Assembly (NCBI GenBank): GCA_016710985.1
Contig: JADJTX010000007.1
Coordinates: 62,001 to 126,000 of the forward strand
DNA: 64,000 nt
Reading direction: 5' to 3'
Source: Ignavibacteria bacterium
GTDB lineage: Bacteria; Bacteroidota; Ignavibacteria; Tepidaquicellales; Tepidaquicellaceae
Shown: piece after piece, positions 46,760 to 56,110 of the stretch
How positions within the stretch are numbered: position 1 is the stretch's first letter
Layout of the letters: the number at the start of each line of letters is the position of its first letter
Made by a program: the position numbers and the translations under genes
The notes under the pieces: model-generated
What the model was told of the DNA's origin: nothing
The model's database searches: none
Seen by the model: only the letters and a program-made list of their open reading frames with translations

Positions 46760-48748
46760 ATGAAAAAATTAAAAGTTTCAGATAAGAAAAAGAGAACGAG
46801 CAGGGATGATTATACCAATTACAATTTTGAAAATCATTTCAAACCGAAAAAACCCTTCAGAATATTAATTTATGCACTTGTAATATTATTACCAGTTGTT
46901 CTGTCATATCTGTTTATCAGATCAGCCAAAATCGAAAACGGAGTCTTTAGTTTCCCTCTTGATGATCCGTGGATACATCTTACTTTTGCAAAAAACTTAG
47001 CTCAGTATTTCAGTTTTTCTTATTTTAAATCTGAAATGGTGACAGCCGGTTCGACTTCTCCCCTTTATACTTTTATACTCTCATTGTTTTTTTTTATATC
47101 GGGAAACGAAATGGAGATAAGTTATATTTTAGGAATGATATTTTTTGCGGCTGCATCTTTTGCATTTTATAAGCTTTGTAATCTTGAGTTTGATAATCAG
47201 ATCATATTCGCACTGATTTGTTCGGGAATTTTCATTATGGACAAATGGATGAATTTCATAGCAGGCTCGGGGATGGAAACAACAATGTACATCTTAATAC
47301 TTATTCTTTGCGCATATTTTTATAAGAAAAGAAGTGCGGTCCCGTTTGCTGTAATGCTGGGGCTGATTATGTGGACAAGACCTGACGGAGTAGCGTTCAT
47401 AGCTGCCGTGATAGTCGATTACATTTTACTCTTAATTTATTCAAGAGGACAACTGAATCCGATCCTGTTTTCAGGCAGCGATCTTAAAAAGATAATCATA
47501 ATATTTGCGGGTATACTGGGACTGTATTTTCTGATGAATTTTGCTTTATCAGGCTCTCTGTTACCGAATACTTACAATGCTAAGCTGACATATTACTCAC
47601 CGGAATTCAGAAGCAGGCTTGATTTTTTGAAACTTGAAGTATGGGAGTACTTTAAAACAGGAGCTTACTATGTACTAATGATTGGGTTTCTGATGTCTGT
47701 TATAAGACTTATACACGACATTTATACTAAAAAGTATAATCCAAATACAATATACATCGTTTTTATTCTTGCACTGGTATTCATTTACTGGCTTAAGCTT
47801 CCGTATGCTCACAGATTCGGAAGATACATGATGCCTATAATTCCTTTCTTTATTTTATTGTCAGTGACCGGATTCAGGGATTTTGCAAAACTGTTAAATA
47901 AATTTTCCGGTAATCCGTTGTTTGCAAGAATCATTTTCTATATATGGACAGGTATTATATTCTTTATGGGAATGAAGGATTATGACGAATCAAAAGCTTT
48001 GTATGCAACTGAATGCAAATACATTTATCAAAGACAGGTCTCAGCTGCACTCTGGCTGAAAAAAAATACAACTGAAAAAGATGTCATTGCTACTCATGAT
48101 GTGGGAGCCATAGGATATTACAGCGGAAGAAAAATTGTGGATGTTGCCGGTCTTGTCACACCTGAACTCATTAATAAAATCAATGATGCTGATTATGTTA
48201 AGTTCATGACAAAGTATTTAAAAGATAATAAAGTTACATATCTCGCTTTCCTCAGGGAATGGTACCGGGTTTCAAATCAAACACCGGTTTTTACGACAGT
48301 AAATACTCTTCCTCCGGAAGTAATGGAAGTTTATAAATTTAATCCGGATACACATATATTATCCAGAGAAGCAAATTCACTGCTTATGAATGCACAGTCT
48401 TTACTCAGACAAAAGGCATCTCCGCAGTTAAAATATGTGATGAACCGTGTACTGGAAATCGAACCAAACAGTTCACTTGCCTATTACTATTTAGCCTTCG
48501 CAGATTTTCTCGATAAGAATGATGTCAATTATGAAAAAAATATGCTCAAAGCAATTACATTGTTTCCTGATTTCCGGGATGCTCAGGTGAGATTAGGAAT
48601 ATTTTACAAAAACCTCAAGAGGTATAATGAAGCGATAACTCACCTTCAAAGGGCAATTGAGATTGAACCGGATAATGTCGAATATAAAAAATACTTAAAG
48701 GAAGTGCAGGATCTGATGAAATCAAACCAGGCTCCTCCTGCTAATTAA
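46760..48748 (+). CDS. GT-C-like membrane protein with C-terminal TPR repeats
   Basis: A 662-residue protein with about ten helices. The first large loop has FPLDDPWIHLTFAKNLAQY and AGSTSPLYT, an acidic GT-C signature seen in lipid-linked sugar transferases. Residues about 420-520 form a periplasmic domain (VIATHDVGAIGYYSGRKIVD). The last 120 residues contain TPR units (AYYYLAFADFL, AQVRLGIFYKNLKRYNEAI, HLQRAIEIEPDN). It probably transfers sugar in the envelope, with the TPR part binding a partner. Acceptor and donor are unknown. It lies upstream of mltG on the same strand. Confidence 0.75.
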   Translation: MKKLKVSDKKKRTSRDDYTNYNFENHFKPKKPFRILIYALVILLPVVLSYLFIRSAKIENGVFSFPLDDPWIHLTFAKNLAQYFSFSYFKSEMVTAGSTSPLYTFILSLFFFISGNEMEISYILGMIFFAAASFAFYKLCNLEFDNQIIFALICSGIFIMDKWMNFIAGSGMETTMYILILILCAYFYKKRSAVPFAVMLGLIMWTRPDGVAFIAAVIVDYILLLIYSRGQLNPILFSGSDLKKIIIIFAGILGLYFLMNFALSGSLLPNTYNAKLTYYSPEFRSRLDFLKLEVWEYFKTGAYYVLMIGFLMSVIRLIHDIYTKKYNPNTIYIVFILALVFIYWLKLPYAHRFGRYMMPIIPFFILLSVTGFRDFAKLLNKFSGNPLFARIIFYIWTGIIFFMGMKDYDESKALYATECKYIYQRQVSAALWLKKNTTEKDVIATHDVGAIGYYSGRKIVDVAGLVTPELINKINDADYVKFMTKYLKDNKVTYLAFLREWYRVSNQTPVFTTVNTLPPEVMEVYKFNPDTHILSREANSLLMNAQSLLRQKASPQLKYVMNRVLEIEPNSSLAYYYLAFADFLDKNDVNYEKNMLKAITLFPDFRDAQVRLGIFYKNLKRYNEAITHLQRAIEIEPDNVEYKKYLKEVQDLMKSNQAPPAN

Positions 48749-48816
48749 GTTTTTAAATTTAATATTGTTTCCAATGTCAGTACCGGTCATATTTTTTCAC
48801 AACTGAAAACCATGTC

Positions 48817-49866
48817 TTGTCAGCCTTAGCCAATATAAAGAAATTTTATAAAGCACTTTTAATTATAAATTTCTTACTCATATGCTTTATAGTTTACCAG
48901 GTTTTTTATTCCAAATACTACTGGGAAGGAAGTGATGAGAAAAAGTTCAGTGTCCGGGCAGGACAGAACTTGGATGATATTATTTCCGAACTCCGGTCTG
49001 CTGATATAATTTCAAATTCATTTCTTTTTAAACTCTCAGTAAAACTTACCGGTAAGGAAAATCAGATAATTTCAAACAGCTATCTTTTCAAAAACGGGAT
49101 GAGCAATTCGGATCTGATCGATATTCTCACTGACAAAAGCATAATGCAGCTGATCAGGATCACAATTCCTCCCGGATATTCTTTAAGACAAATCGCCAAC
49201 CTTGCGGAGAAAAAGCTTTCCCTCTCTAAAGAAAAATTTTTAAAAGAAGCTTCAAATGATTCCCTCATAAGTCTCCTCGGACTTTCCGGTCAGATAAAAA
49301 ATCTTGAAGGATTTCTTTACCCTGATACTTATGAAGTTTCTCCGGCGATCAATGAAAAAAACCTGGTCTCACTTTTGTTTAATGAATTTAGAAAGAAGAT
49401 TCTTGATGATAATGATATACAATCCGATATTGCTGAACAACAAACGACTCTTTTGAAGACTCTGACACTCGCTTCAATCATTGAAGGAGAGACCCGGATA
49501 GAAGAAGAAAAACCGGTCATTGCCGGAGTGTATGTTAACCGGCTTAAAAAAGGAATGAGACTCGAAGCCGATCCGACTGTTCAGTATGTTTTACCCGGCG
49601 GTCCAAAACCGCGTTTATTATTCGAAGACCTTAAAATCAAATCCCCCTATAATACTTATCTGAATAAGGGACTTCCTCCGGGTCCGATAAATAATCCCGG
49701 GATATCCGCTGTCAGAGCAGCTTTAAATCCTGCTGTTCATGATTATATTTTCTTTGTTGCAACCGGAGAAGGAGGACATAAGTTCACCGAAAATTATGCA
49801 CAGCATCAGCAGGCAGTGAAAGAATACAAAGCAAAATTGAAACAAAAAAAGCTTAACAACAAATAG
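48817..49866 (+). CDS. mltG: Endolytic murein transglycosylase MltG
   Basis: Cuts growing glycan strands and limits their length. It has one N-terminal membrane helix (ALLIINFLLICFIVYQVF), a LysM-like region (FSVRAGQNLDDIISEL), then the YceG catalytic domain. LASIIEGETRIEEEKPVIAGVY holds the catalytic Glu, and RLEADPTVQYVL and SPYNTYLNKGLPPGPINNPG complete it. Length 349 is usual. The start is TTG at 48817; it is eight bases from the next gene, suggesting an operon with the membrane protein and ubiX. Confidence 0.95.
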   Translation: MSALANIKKFYKALLIINFLLICFIVYQVFYSKYYWEGSDEKKFSVRAGQNLDDIISELRSADIISNSFLFKLSVKLTGKENQIISNSYLFKNGMSNSDLIDILTDKSIMQLIRITIPPGYSLRQIANLAEKKLSLSKEKFLKEASNDSLISLLGLSGQIKNLEGFLYPDTYEVSPAINEKNLVSLLFNEFRKKILDDNDIQSDIAEQQTTLLKTLTLASIIEGETRIEEEKPVIAGVYVNRLKKGMRLEADPTVQYVLPGGPKPRLLFEDLKIKSPYNTYLNKGLPPGPINNPGISAVRAALNPAVHDYIFFVATGEGGHKFTENYAQHQQAVKEYKAKLKQKKLNNK

Positions 49867-49874
49867 AGGACACC

Positions 49875-51425
49875 TTGAACAGGGAAACAGTAATTTTATT
49901 TTCACTTTTTCAAAAACTCGATTACAGGGATAAAGAAAATTCTGCCAAGAAAAAACTCTTCGGAATTATTCTCGCTTACTTGTTTACCAATACCATTCTC
50001 TCATATAATTATTTTATTTCTTTTAATGAGCAAAGCTTTATAATACTTTCATTTACATCAAATCTGTTTCTGCTGGCTCTATTGGTTTTGACTGATTTTG
50101 ATAATCTGTTCCTTGCATCACGAAGCGTTGAAATAATTAAGACTCTTCCTGTTGAAGGTTCATCTGTTTTTAAGGCGAAATTTTTTTCTGCAGTCATATT
50201 CTTGTTGCTTTTTATCCTTTCATCGGCTGTTCCCCAGGTGATCTTCTTTAATTTATTAAGCAGGGATTTGATAAAAACTTTTGCGTTTGTAGTTTCGGAT
50301 ATTTTGTTTTGCTATTTTTCAGTTGGTGTTCTGATATTTATATATATTTTTGCACTGAAGTATTTTAAAACGCGGGCTACTCTTGTGCTGAATTTTCTGC
50401 AGATAATATTTTTTATATTCATATTTTATTCTTCCACATTATCATCAAAAGCTGTATCAGTTCCGAAAGAGCTGTTTGTCCGTGAGAATATTCTAAAATA
50501 CGGTCCGGTCAATTATTTACCGCAGACTCTGTTTTCAAATGCAGTTTACAGTATTGTTTATTTCATGATAAGTGTATTGCTGGCATTCTCAGTTTTCTTT
50601 CTTCTTTATTTCCTGATCTCAAAAAACTATTACCAGCTTGGAGATAAAGTAAAATTACTTAATTCAAAACGAGGAAGTTCTAAGTCTGTGTTCAGTTTTG
50701 CTTTTATAAAAAATTTTACCGGTAAATATATTCTGTCAGATAATTATGAAATAGCTTCTTTTAATCTTGTGAAGAACCAGCTGCAGAATTCGAGATTTCT
50801 CAGGGTGAAATATGTACCTGTATTGTTTATGCCTGTACTGTTTGTTATAATCGGCATGATCTCTGATCTTCCGCATCTTCTTTTTTTTAATAAAAATTCT
50901 TCCGGCAATTCGTTTTTTAAAACCGTCATTCCGGTGATCAGCCCGTCCATTACTTTTACTCTGATGATGTGCACAAGACTGCTTGTTTCAAATACTAAAA
51001 TACTTGATGACAGCTCTCTCGGAACTCAATGGATATATGATTCGCTGCCGGTAAAGAAAAAAGAACAGATAATAAAAGGCGCAAATAAATTCATCTATGC
51101 GGTATTCATTTTTCCGGTTATTATCCTGATAACGATCCTGTTAAGCTTTAAAGCTGAACCTGCAATTGTACTATGGAATATGTTATTCATATCGTCGGGT
51201 ATGTATCTCATCAGTTCGGTGACTTTATTATTTGATAAGACTTATCCGTTTACGCTTGAAAGCACGAAATTCAATTCTGCTTCCAAATTCCTTGAGATCT
51301 TTCTTTCACTGGTTCTCGGATTGATTCTTTTTTTGATTCAGATTTTTGTGTTTCAAAACATTATATTTGTAATAATTTCAGCAATAGTTTTCATTATTGT
51401 ATCACTGCTTTTAAACCGAAACTAA
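49875..51425 (+). CDS. Polytopic membrane protein, ABC-2 permease-like
   Basis: A 516-residue protein with about 12 hydrophobic segments and no enzyme motif. The arrangement (TLPVEGSSVFKAKFFSAVIF in the first third, and WIYDSLPVKKKEQIIKGANKFIYAVF in the last third) is that of ABC-2-like exporters in which LPV-type loops recur. No ATPase gene is nearby. The start is TTG at 49875, eight bases after mltG and nine bases before ubiX. It could be a transporter subunit whose ATPase is encoded elsewhere. Confidence 0.65.
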   Translation: MNRETVILFSLFQKLDYRDKENSAKKKLFGIILAYLFTNTILSYNYFISFNEQSFIILSFTSNLFLLALLVLTDFDNLFLASRSVEIIKTLPVEGSSVFKAKFFSAVIFLLLFILSSAVPQVIFFNLLSRDLIKTFAFVVSDILFCYFSVGVLIFIYIFALKYFKTRATLVLNFLQIIFFIFIFYSSTLSSKAVSVPKELFVRENILKYGPVNYLPQTLFSNAVYSIVYFMISVLLAFSVFFLLYFLISKNYYQLGDKVKLLNSKRGSSKSVFSFAFIKNFTGKYILSDNYEIASFNLVKNQLQNSRFLRVKYVPVLFMPVLFVIIGMISDLPHLLFFNKNSSGNSFFKTVIPVISPSITFTLMMCTRLLVSNTKILDDSSLGTQWIYDSLPVKKKEQIIKGANKFIYAVFIFPVIILITILLSFKAEPAIVLWNMLFISSGMYLISSVTLLFDKTYPFTLESTKFNSASKFLEIFLSLVLGLILFLIQIFVFQNIIFVIISAIVFIIVSLLLNRN

Positions 51426-51434
51426 AATCATAAT

Positions 51435-52085
51435 ATGTCAAAGGAAAAAGCTTCAGCAATAATTCAGACAGAAATATCACCATTAATTAAAGATTATAAC
51501 GGTGAGGGAAAGAATGTAATACTGGCGGTCACAGGGACAAGCGGCGCTGTTTACGGCTTAAGAATGCTGCGTGCATTGCTTATTAATGACTTTAATGTCG
51601 ATCTCATACTTTCTGAATATGCCATTTATACAATGTATAAAGAATGCGGAATAGAGATCAAACAGTCAAACATAACTTCACTCTTTCCGGAAATTTTACT
51701 TCTGAAATCTACAATTACATTTCACAATAATCTCGATCTGAAATCCGAAATATTTACAAATAAATATGTATGCTCGGGGATGATAGTATCACCGTGTTCA
51801 ATGGGAGTGCTGGCCGGAATTGCCAACGGGGAGTGTAAGAATCTGATAGAAAAATCTGCAGATTATGCTTTCTCGTATTCGAGACCGCTTATAATCGTTC
51901 CAAGAGAAACGCCTGTAAATAAAATTCATCTTGAAAACATGCTGAGAATACTGGATTCAGGTGGAAAGTTAGTTCCGGCTATGCCGAGCTTCGAGTATAA
52001 CCCGAAAGACTTTAATGACCTCGCAGACCATATTGCGGGTAAAGTTCTGGACTTACTGAATAAGAGCAATAGTTCTCCGGCATAA
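51435..52085 (+). CDS. ubiX: Flavin prenyltransferase UbiX
   Basis: Makes the prenylated FMN cofactor used by UbiD-type decarboxylases. The FMN-binding flavodoxin-like fold is seen in VILAVTGTSGAVYGLRMLRAL, the phosphate loop in MIVSPCSMGVLAGIANG, and the conserved RPLIIVPRETPVNKIHLENM with SGGKLVPAMPSFE in the C-terminal half. Length 216. No ubiD is in the window, so its user (quinone synthesis or aromatic decarboxylation) is elsewhere. Confidence 0.93.
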   Translation: MSKEKASAIIQTEISPLIKDYNGEGKNVILAVTGTSGAVYGLRMLRALLINDFNVDLILSEYAIYTMYKECGIEIKQSNITSLFPEILLLKSTITFHNNLDLKSEIFTNKYVCSGMIVSPCSMGVLAGIANGECKNLIEKSADYAFSYSRPLIIVPRETPVNKIHLENMLRILDSGGKLVPAMPSFEYNPKDFNDLADHIAGKVLDLLNKSNSSPA

Positions 52086-52208
52086 ATATTTTATAAACTC
52101 AGACCGGTTATTGATTAAATATCACCGGGTTGGCAGAGTAATATTTATTCTAAATTTAATCCGGTGAATTTGTGTCTCAGTTGTAAAACTAAAAGCATAA
52201 ATAATTTC

Positions 52209-55088
52209 TCAAAAATCAAACCCGAAATAGAACTGCTGAAATATATCTCCCTGAATATGTGTAAAATTATTCTCAATTCTTTTACCAATATCATATCTTA
52301 AAACCACCAGACCTAAAGCGTTTAATCTGACTCCTACACCAAAGTCACCGTAAGTGATTCTTTCATTATAATTATAGTCCCAGGCTTTACCTGCATCAAA
52401 AAATACAGCGCCTCTTATGCCCGGGAAGTCAAAACCGATACCCAAAGGAAACCTAAGCGCAACTATATTCAGCAGAGGAAATCTGAATTCCACATTTGCC
52501 TGCCACATCTTGCTTCCTCTTATTGAGTTCATAGGCCATCCGCGCAAAGACCAGCTTCCGCCCATGAAAAATCTTCTCGGTTCTTTACCTTCATTCAGGA
52601 ATAATTGTGTTCTCAGCGCGAGCGCTGAAGGAGTGCCTACACGAAGGTATTTTCTGTAATCAAAGAATATGGAATAATAATTAATGTTTGAATTTGAAAT
52701 ATCGGTTGTATATCCTAAAGTTAAATTCAGCCTCTCGCCGTCCAACGGACCGGTATATGCCCAGAGTGTATTGTCCCTGACGTAGCTTATCAGATTTGTA
52801 AGAAGAAGCGAACGGCTGTTGTCAAAATAATCATAGCTGCGTATAGACTGCGCCAGCGATGTTGTCAGTTCTATTCTCCTGAAAAATGACAGAGGGTATG
52901 CAAGGCTGAGATAACCACCGTATAATCTTTCATAGTATGAAGCGTTATAATCCTGAAGATCATATCTTCTTCCGGAAAGATGATATACTCCGTAGGAATA
53001 ATTCATTCTTTTCTCAGTGGATATTTTTGAGATGGCAATATTAAAACTTTTCCAGAACTCAGCGTCTCCGTTTGAATTATTGAATATCAGAAAATAATAT
53101 TTCTCATTGCCAAGCAGATCACTCAGTGAAATTATTCCTCCGGTATTTGCTCCGAATACGGGATCAACAGTCAGCGCGGTAGTGGCAACATCGAGAGAAA
53201 ACTTTTTTTCATAAACAAGCGAATTCTTCTTCGGGATGCTGTTGATCTTATCTGCGCTCCAGTTTTCTCCTTTCTTGCTGAGATCTATCTTTACTACATT
53301 CTTACTGCTGTCATATCTCTCCTGTATGCTTCTTAACATTCTTATGTTAATGGATCCTTTTTCAAAAGTTGAGAAAACAATTTTATCCTTACCGCACCAT
53401 TTCGGATCATAGGCGGCAGTAATAAAATTTGTGACCTGTCTCATTTCAAGATTATCATAATTTATTTTTGCATCTTTGGCAATGGAATTACTCCCTGATT
53501 TTATAGGCTCTGAAGTAAGCATTGAGCCGAGTTTTATCATCCATATATTCTGCTCCCCGCTCACAGTTGAAGTAAAAACAATTTTTTCACCGTCATTGGA
53601 GAAATGAGGTGCATAATCTATTTGCTTTCCGATTGTTAAATAATCTATGCTTCCTGTTTTGAGATTGTATAAGAAAAGATTGTAGCTCTTTTCATTTCCG
53701 TAGGTTGTTCTGTCAGACGAGAACACAATAAAATTTCCGTCCGGTGAAAAATCAGGATCACGGTCATCATAGTAATCGTTGGTTAACCTTTTCAGATCAT
53801 TACTGGGAATATCAAGAATATACAGGTCGGTTCTCCCTCCATAATCCGATCCGGGAAAAACAATTTTATTATTATCAGAACTCCATGAAGGGGATCCGAT
53901 GCTTACAATATCTTTAAAGGAATAGTCGGTTATTTTTTTGTTTGTCTTTGTATCATATATGTGAAGCGCATCCTGATCTCCCTGCTGGGTTATAAACATA
54001 AGCTGACCTGATTTTGAAACATCAAGACCTGTGCGGAAGAAATGAAACGATTCGAATTCATCGCTGGATTCACCTTCAATAATTAATTCCGGTCCTTCAC
54101 GGGAATTTAATGCAATTTTATATATACTGGTAAATCCGGTTTTATTTCCTATGTAATAAATCTCTTTCTGACCATTTGCATTGGAATAGGTCGGCTTATG
54201 TGCGAACGACTCTGTATGAATATTATCGGTGACCTGAGAAGGATTATCAAGGTCTTTCAGTTGAGGATAGTAGAGCTTTTCGAGATAGTATAGAAATTCT
54301 TTATCAAATGAAGTATAGTCCTTGCCGATTGTCATCGCCATTATATTTGAAAAGCTTTCATCTTTCCAGAAATTTTCAATCAGCTGTAAAATTTTATCCT
54401 CACCGTATTTTTCTACAATGTATTCACAAACCCGCTGTCCCATTTTATACATCAGATATGTTCCGTAAATTCTTTCCCAGTTGCTTAATCCCGGCAGATA
54501 GCCGGTAAGAACCGCGTCTTTTAAGACCATGTCAGCCTGTGTGTCCCATTCAGTAGACCATAACTCAGCAAGACCCTCCGTAAACCATAGCGGAGGCGCC
54601 TGTCCGGGAGTCTTTCTGTGAGTAGTTAAAATATTATTTATTTTGCTTGTCATGAAGACGTGTGTAAGCTCATGTCTGATGACGTGCTGGAATTGTGATA
54701 AGGAACCTTCGAAAGGAATGACAACCCTTCCTTTAATGAATTCAAAAAATCCTCCGACACCGTCCGGAATGAATCCCGCAGTAGTGTTGGTTTGCTTGAA
54801 GTGTAAAGGTGAAGCATAAAAGATCATGGGGACTGTATCGATCAGAGAATGATTGAAATCCTGCTGCAGTTTCGTATAGCTTTCTTCGGCATAGTATGCG
54901 CCTATTTCTGCGAGCTCACGGGCTTCTTTATAATAGTAAATCTGGAAATGCTCTGTTTGCAGAATGTTCCATTCGAAATCCGTGTATTGAACCTTGTTTC
55001 TCCCAAAGTCAACAAATTGTGAATTTGAAACCGGAGTTATTAAAAAAACTAATATGAATGAAAATGAAAGTTTTAAAAATTTATCCAT
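52209..55088 (-). CDS. Metalloprotease / beta-propeller / Omp85-type barrel fusion protein
   Basis: A 959-residue exported protein with a signal peptide at residues 1-23. Residues 40-260 are a peptidase MA-like gluzincin domain with HVIRHELTHVFMT (H139, E140, H143) and WFTEGLAELW supplying a later Glu ligand. Residues about 290-590 are PD40/TolB-type propeller blades (PSWSSDNNKIVFPG, PDFSPDGNFIVFSSD). Residues about 640-959 resemble a BamA/TamA barrel, with the FFMGGSWSLRGWP lid-lock type motif, GAVFFDAGKAW, and a C-terminal Phe (YFGFDF). It likely sits in the outer membrane with its protease and propeller in the periplasm. The exact role is unknown. Confidence 0.85.
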   Translation of the reverse strand: MDKFLKLSFSFILVFLITPVSNSQFVDFGRNKVQYTDFEWNILQTEHFQIYYYKEARELAEIGAYYAEESYTKLQQDFNHSLIDTVPMIFYASPLHFKQTNTTAGFIPDGVGGFFEFIKGRVVIPFEGSLSQFQHVIRHELTHVFMTSKINNILTTHRKTPGQAPPLWFTEGLAELWSTEWDTQADMVLKDAVLTGYLPGLSNWERIYGTYLMYKMGQRVCEYIVEKYGEDKILQLIENFWKDESFSNIMAMTIGKDYTSFDKEFLYYLEKLYYPQLKDLDNPSQVTDNIHTESFAHKPTYSNANGQKEIYYIGNKTGFTSIYKIALNSREGPELIIEGESSDEFESFHFFRTGLDVSKSGQLMFITQQGDQDALHIYDTKTNKKITDYSFKDIVSIGSPSWSSDNNKIVFPGSDYGGRTDLYILDIPSNDLKRLTNDYYDDRDPDFSPDGNFIVFSSDRTTYGNEKSYNLFLYNLKTGSIDYLTIGKQIDYAPHFSNDGEKIVFTSTVSGEQNIWMIKLGSMLTSEPIKSGSNSIAKDAKINYDNLEMRQVTNFITAAYDPKWCGKDKIVFSTFEKGSINIRMLRSIQERYDSSKNVVKIDLSKKGENWSADKINSIPKKNSLVYEKKFSLDVATTALTVDPVFGANTGGIISLSDLLGNEKYYFLIFNNSNGDAEFWKSFNIAISKISTEKRMNYSYGVYHLSGRRYDLQDYNASYYERLYGGYLSLAYPLSFFRRIELTTSLAQSIRSYDYFDNSRSLLLTNLISYVRDNTLWAYTGPLDGERLNLTLGYTTDISNSNINYYSIFFDYRKYLRVGTPSALALRTQLFLNEGKEPRRFFMGGSWSLRGWPMNSIRGSKMWQANVEFRFPLLNIVALRFPLGIGFDFPGIRGAVFFDAGKAWDYNYNERITYGDFGVGVRLNALGLVVLRYDIGKRIENNFTHIQGDIFQQFYFGFDF

Positions 55089-55267
55089 GACTTTGGAATT
55101 TACAGGATAATTGAATAATTGATTTATTTTTGGATCATTGGGTTGATTTAAGTAACAACGCCGGATGAATTTAAATTACAAATCGAATGATTTTTTTCGA
55201 GGGTTTTTATTTCTTTAACTTAAAATATGAAACTCAAAATTAAATTACCATAGCAAATGTGAAATGA

Positions 55268-55299
55268 GTTGATAATTGATAATTGATAATTGATAATTG
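55268..55299. repeat. TTGATAA tandem repeat
   Basis: Four copies of the same unit as at 3308 and 5127. Confidence 0.9.
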
Positions 55300-55419
55300 G
55301 ATGTCACATTGGTATTATAATTTAATAGTTCACATTTATTCATGTTCTAAAGCAGTCATCCACATTTACTAAATACAATCAAACATTAGAATTAACATTT
55401 TGTATTTAATATCATACTT

Positions 55420-55463
55420 TTAACTTATAACTTTCAACTTTCAACTTTCAACTTTTAACTTAT
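55420..55463. repeat. CAACTTT / TAACTTT tandem repeat
   Basis: Five to six 7-base units, AACTTTC and AACTTTT, directly upstream of the deaminase start. They are complementary to the AAAAGTT repeat at 20864. Confidence 0.9.
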
Positions 55464-55468
55464 ATTTT

Positions 55469-55945
55469 ATGACCGAATTTTCAAAGGAATGCATGCTTGA
55501 GGCAATTCGTTTTTCAAAGCAAAATGTTGATGACGGAAGCGGAGGACCTTTCGGGGCGGTTATTGCAAAGGATGGAAAAATAATTTCAGGGGCGTCTAAC
55601 AAAGTGACCTCGACAAACGACCCTACCGCGCACGCTGAAATGGAAGCGATCCGTTCTGCCTGTAAAATACTGAACACATTTTCTCTTGCCGGTTGTGAAA
55701 TATATACAAGCTGTGAACCGTGTCCAATGTGTTTATCTGCGATTCACTGGGCAAGGATTGAAAAAATCTATTATGCAAATACAAGAAAAGACGCGGCTGA
55801 CATAAATTTTGATGATGACTTTATTTATAATGAAGTTTCAAAATCCGTTGATGACCGGGTCATTCCAATGGTGCAGATCATGAACAGAGAAGCAAAGAAA
55901 GTTTTCATTGACTGGAAAGAAAAAGAAGATAAGATCCACTACTAA
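55469..55945 (+). CDS. Nucleoside/guanine deaminase (CDA fold)
   Basis: A 158-residue zinc deaminase. HAEMEAI holds His55 (zinc) and Glu57 (proton shuttle), and CEPCPMCLSAIHWARI holds Cys85 and Cys88. GGPFGAVIAKDGKIIS and the C-terminal KKVFIDWKEKEDKIHY match bacterial guanine deaminases (GuaD), whose swapped C-terminus closes the active site. tRNA adenosine deaminase TadA is the main alternative; the length and tail favour guanine deaminase. It may serve purine nitrogen recovery, next to glutamine synthetase. Confidence 0.9.
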   Translation: MTEFSKECMLEAIRFSKQNVDDGSGGPFGAVIAKDGKIISGASNKVTSTNDPTAHAEMEAIRSACKILNTFSLAGCEIYTSCEPCPMCLSAIHWARIEKIYYANTRKDAADINFDDDFIYNEVSKSVDDRVIPMVQIMNREAKKVFIDWKEKEDKIHY

Positions 55946-55972
55946 GATTTGGAATTTGGAATTTGGGATTTA
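55946..55972. repeat. ATTTGGAATTTGGG repeat (left arm)
   Basis: Two units after the deaminase stop. Complementary units lie at 56068-56106, so this is another inverted pair. Confidence 0.8.
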
Positions 55973-56067
55973 CAGATCATGGTTTTAAGGCTTGATTTTA
56001 AAATCCGGTACAATTTCATCCTTAAGAATTCTTACCAGATAGCAATAATTTGTTTCATTTCCTTATC

Positions 56068-56106
56068 AAAAATTCCAAATCAGAAATCCCAATTTCCAAT
56101 TTCCCT
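56068..56106. repeat. CCAAATCAGAAATCCCAATT repeat (right arm)
   Basis: The complementary orientation of the ATTTGGAATTTGGG family, ending at the stop of glnA. Confidence 0.8.
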
Positions 56107-56110
56107 GAAA

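Larger units (their letters stand above)
55089..55468. other. Intergenic region with repeats
   Basis: 380 bases between divergent genes. TTGATAA units occupy 55268-55299, and AACTTTCAACTTTCAACTTT units (55420-55463) end just before the deaminase start. The rest is AT-rich without recognised signals. Confidence 0.6.
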
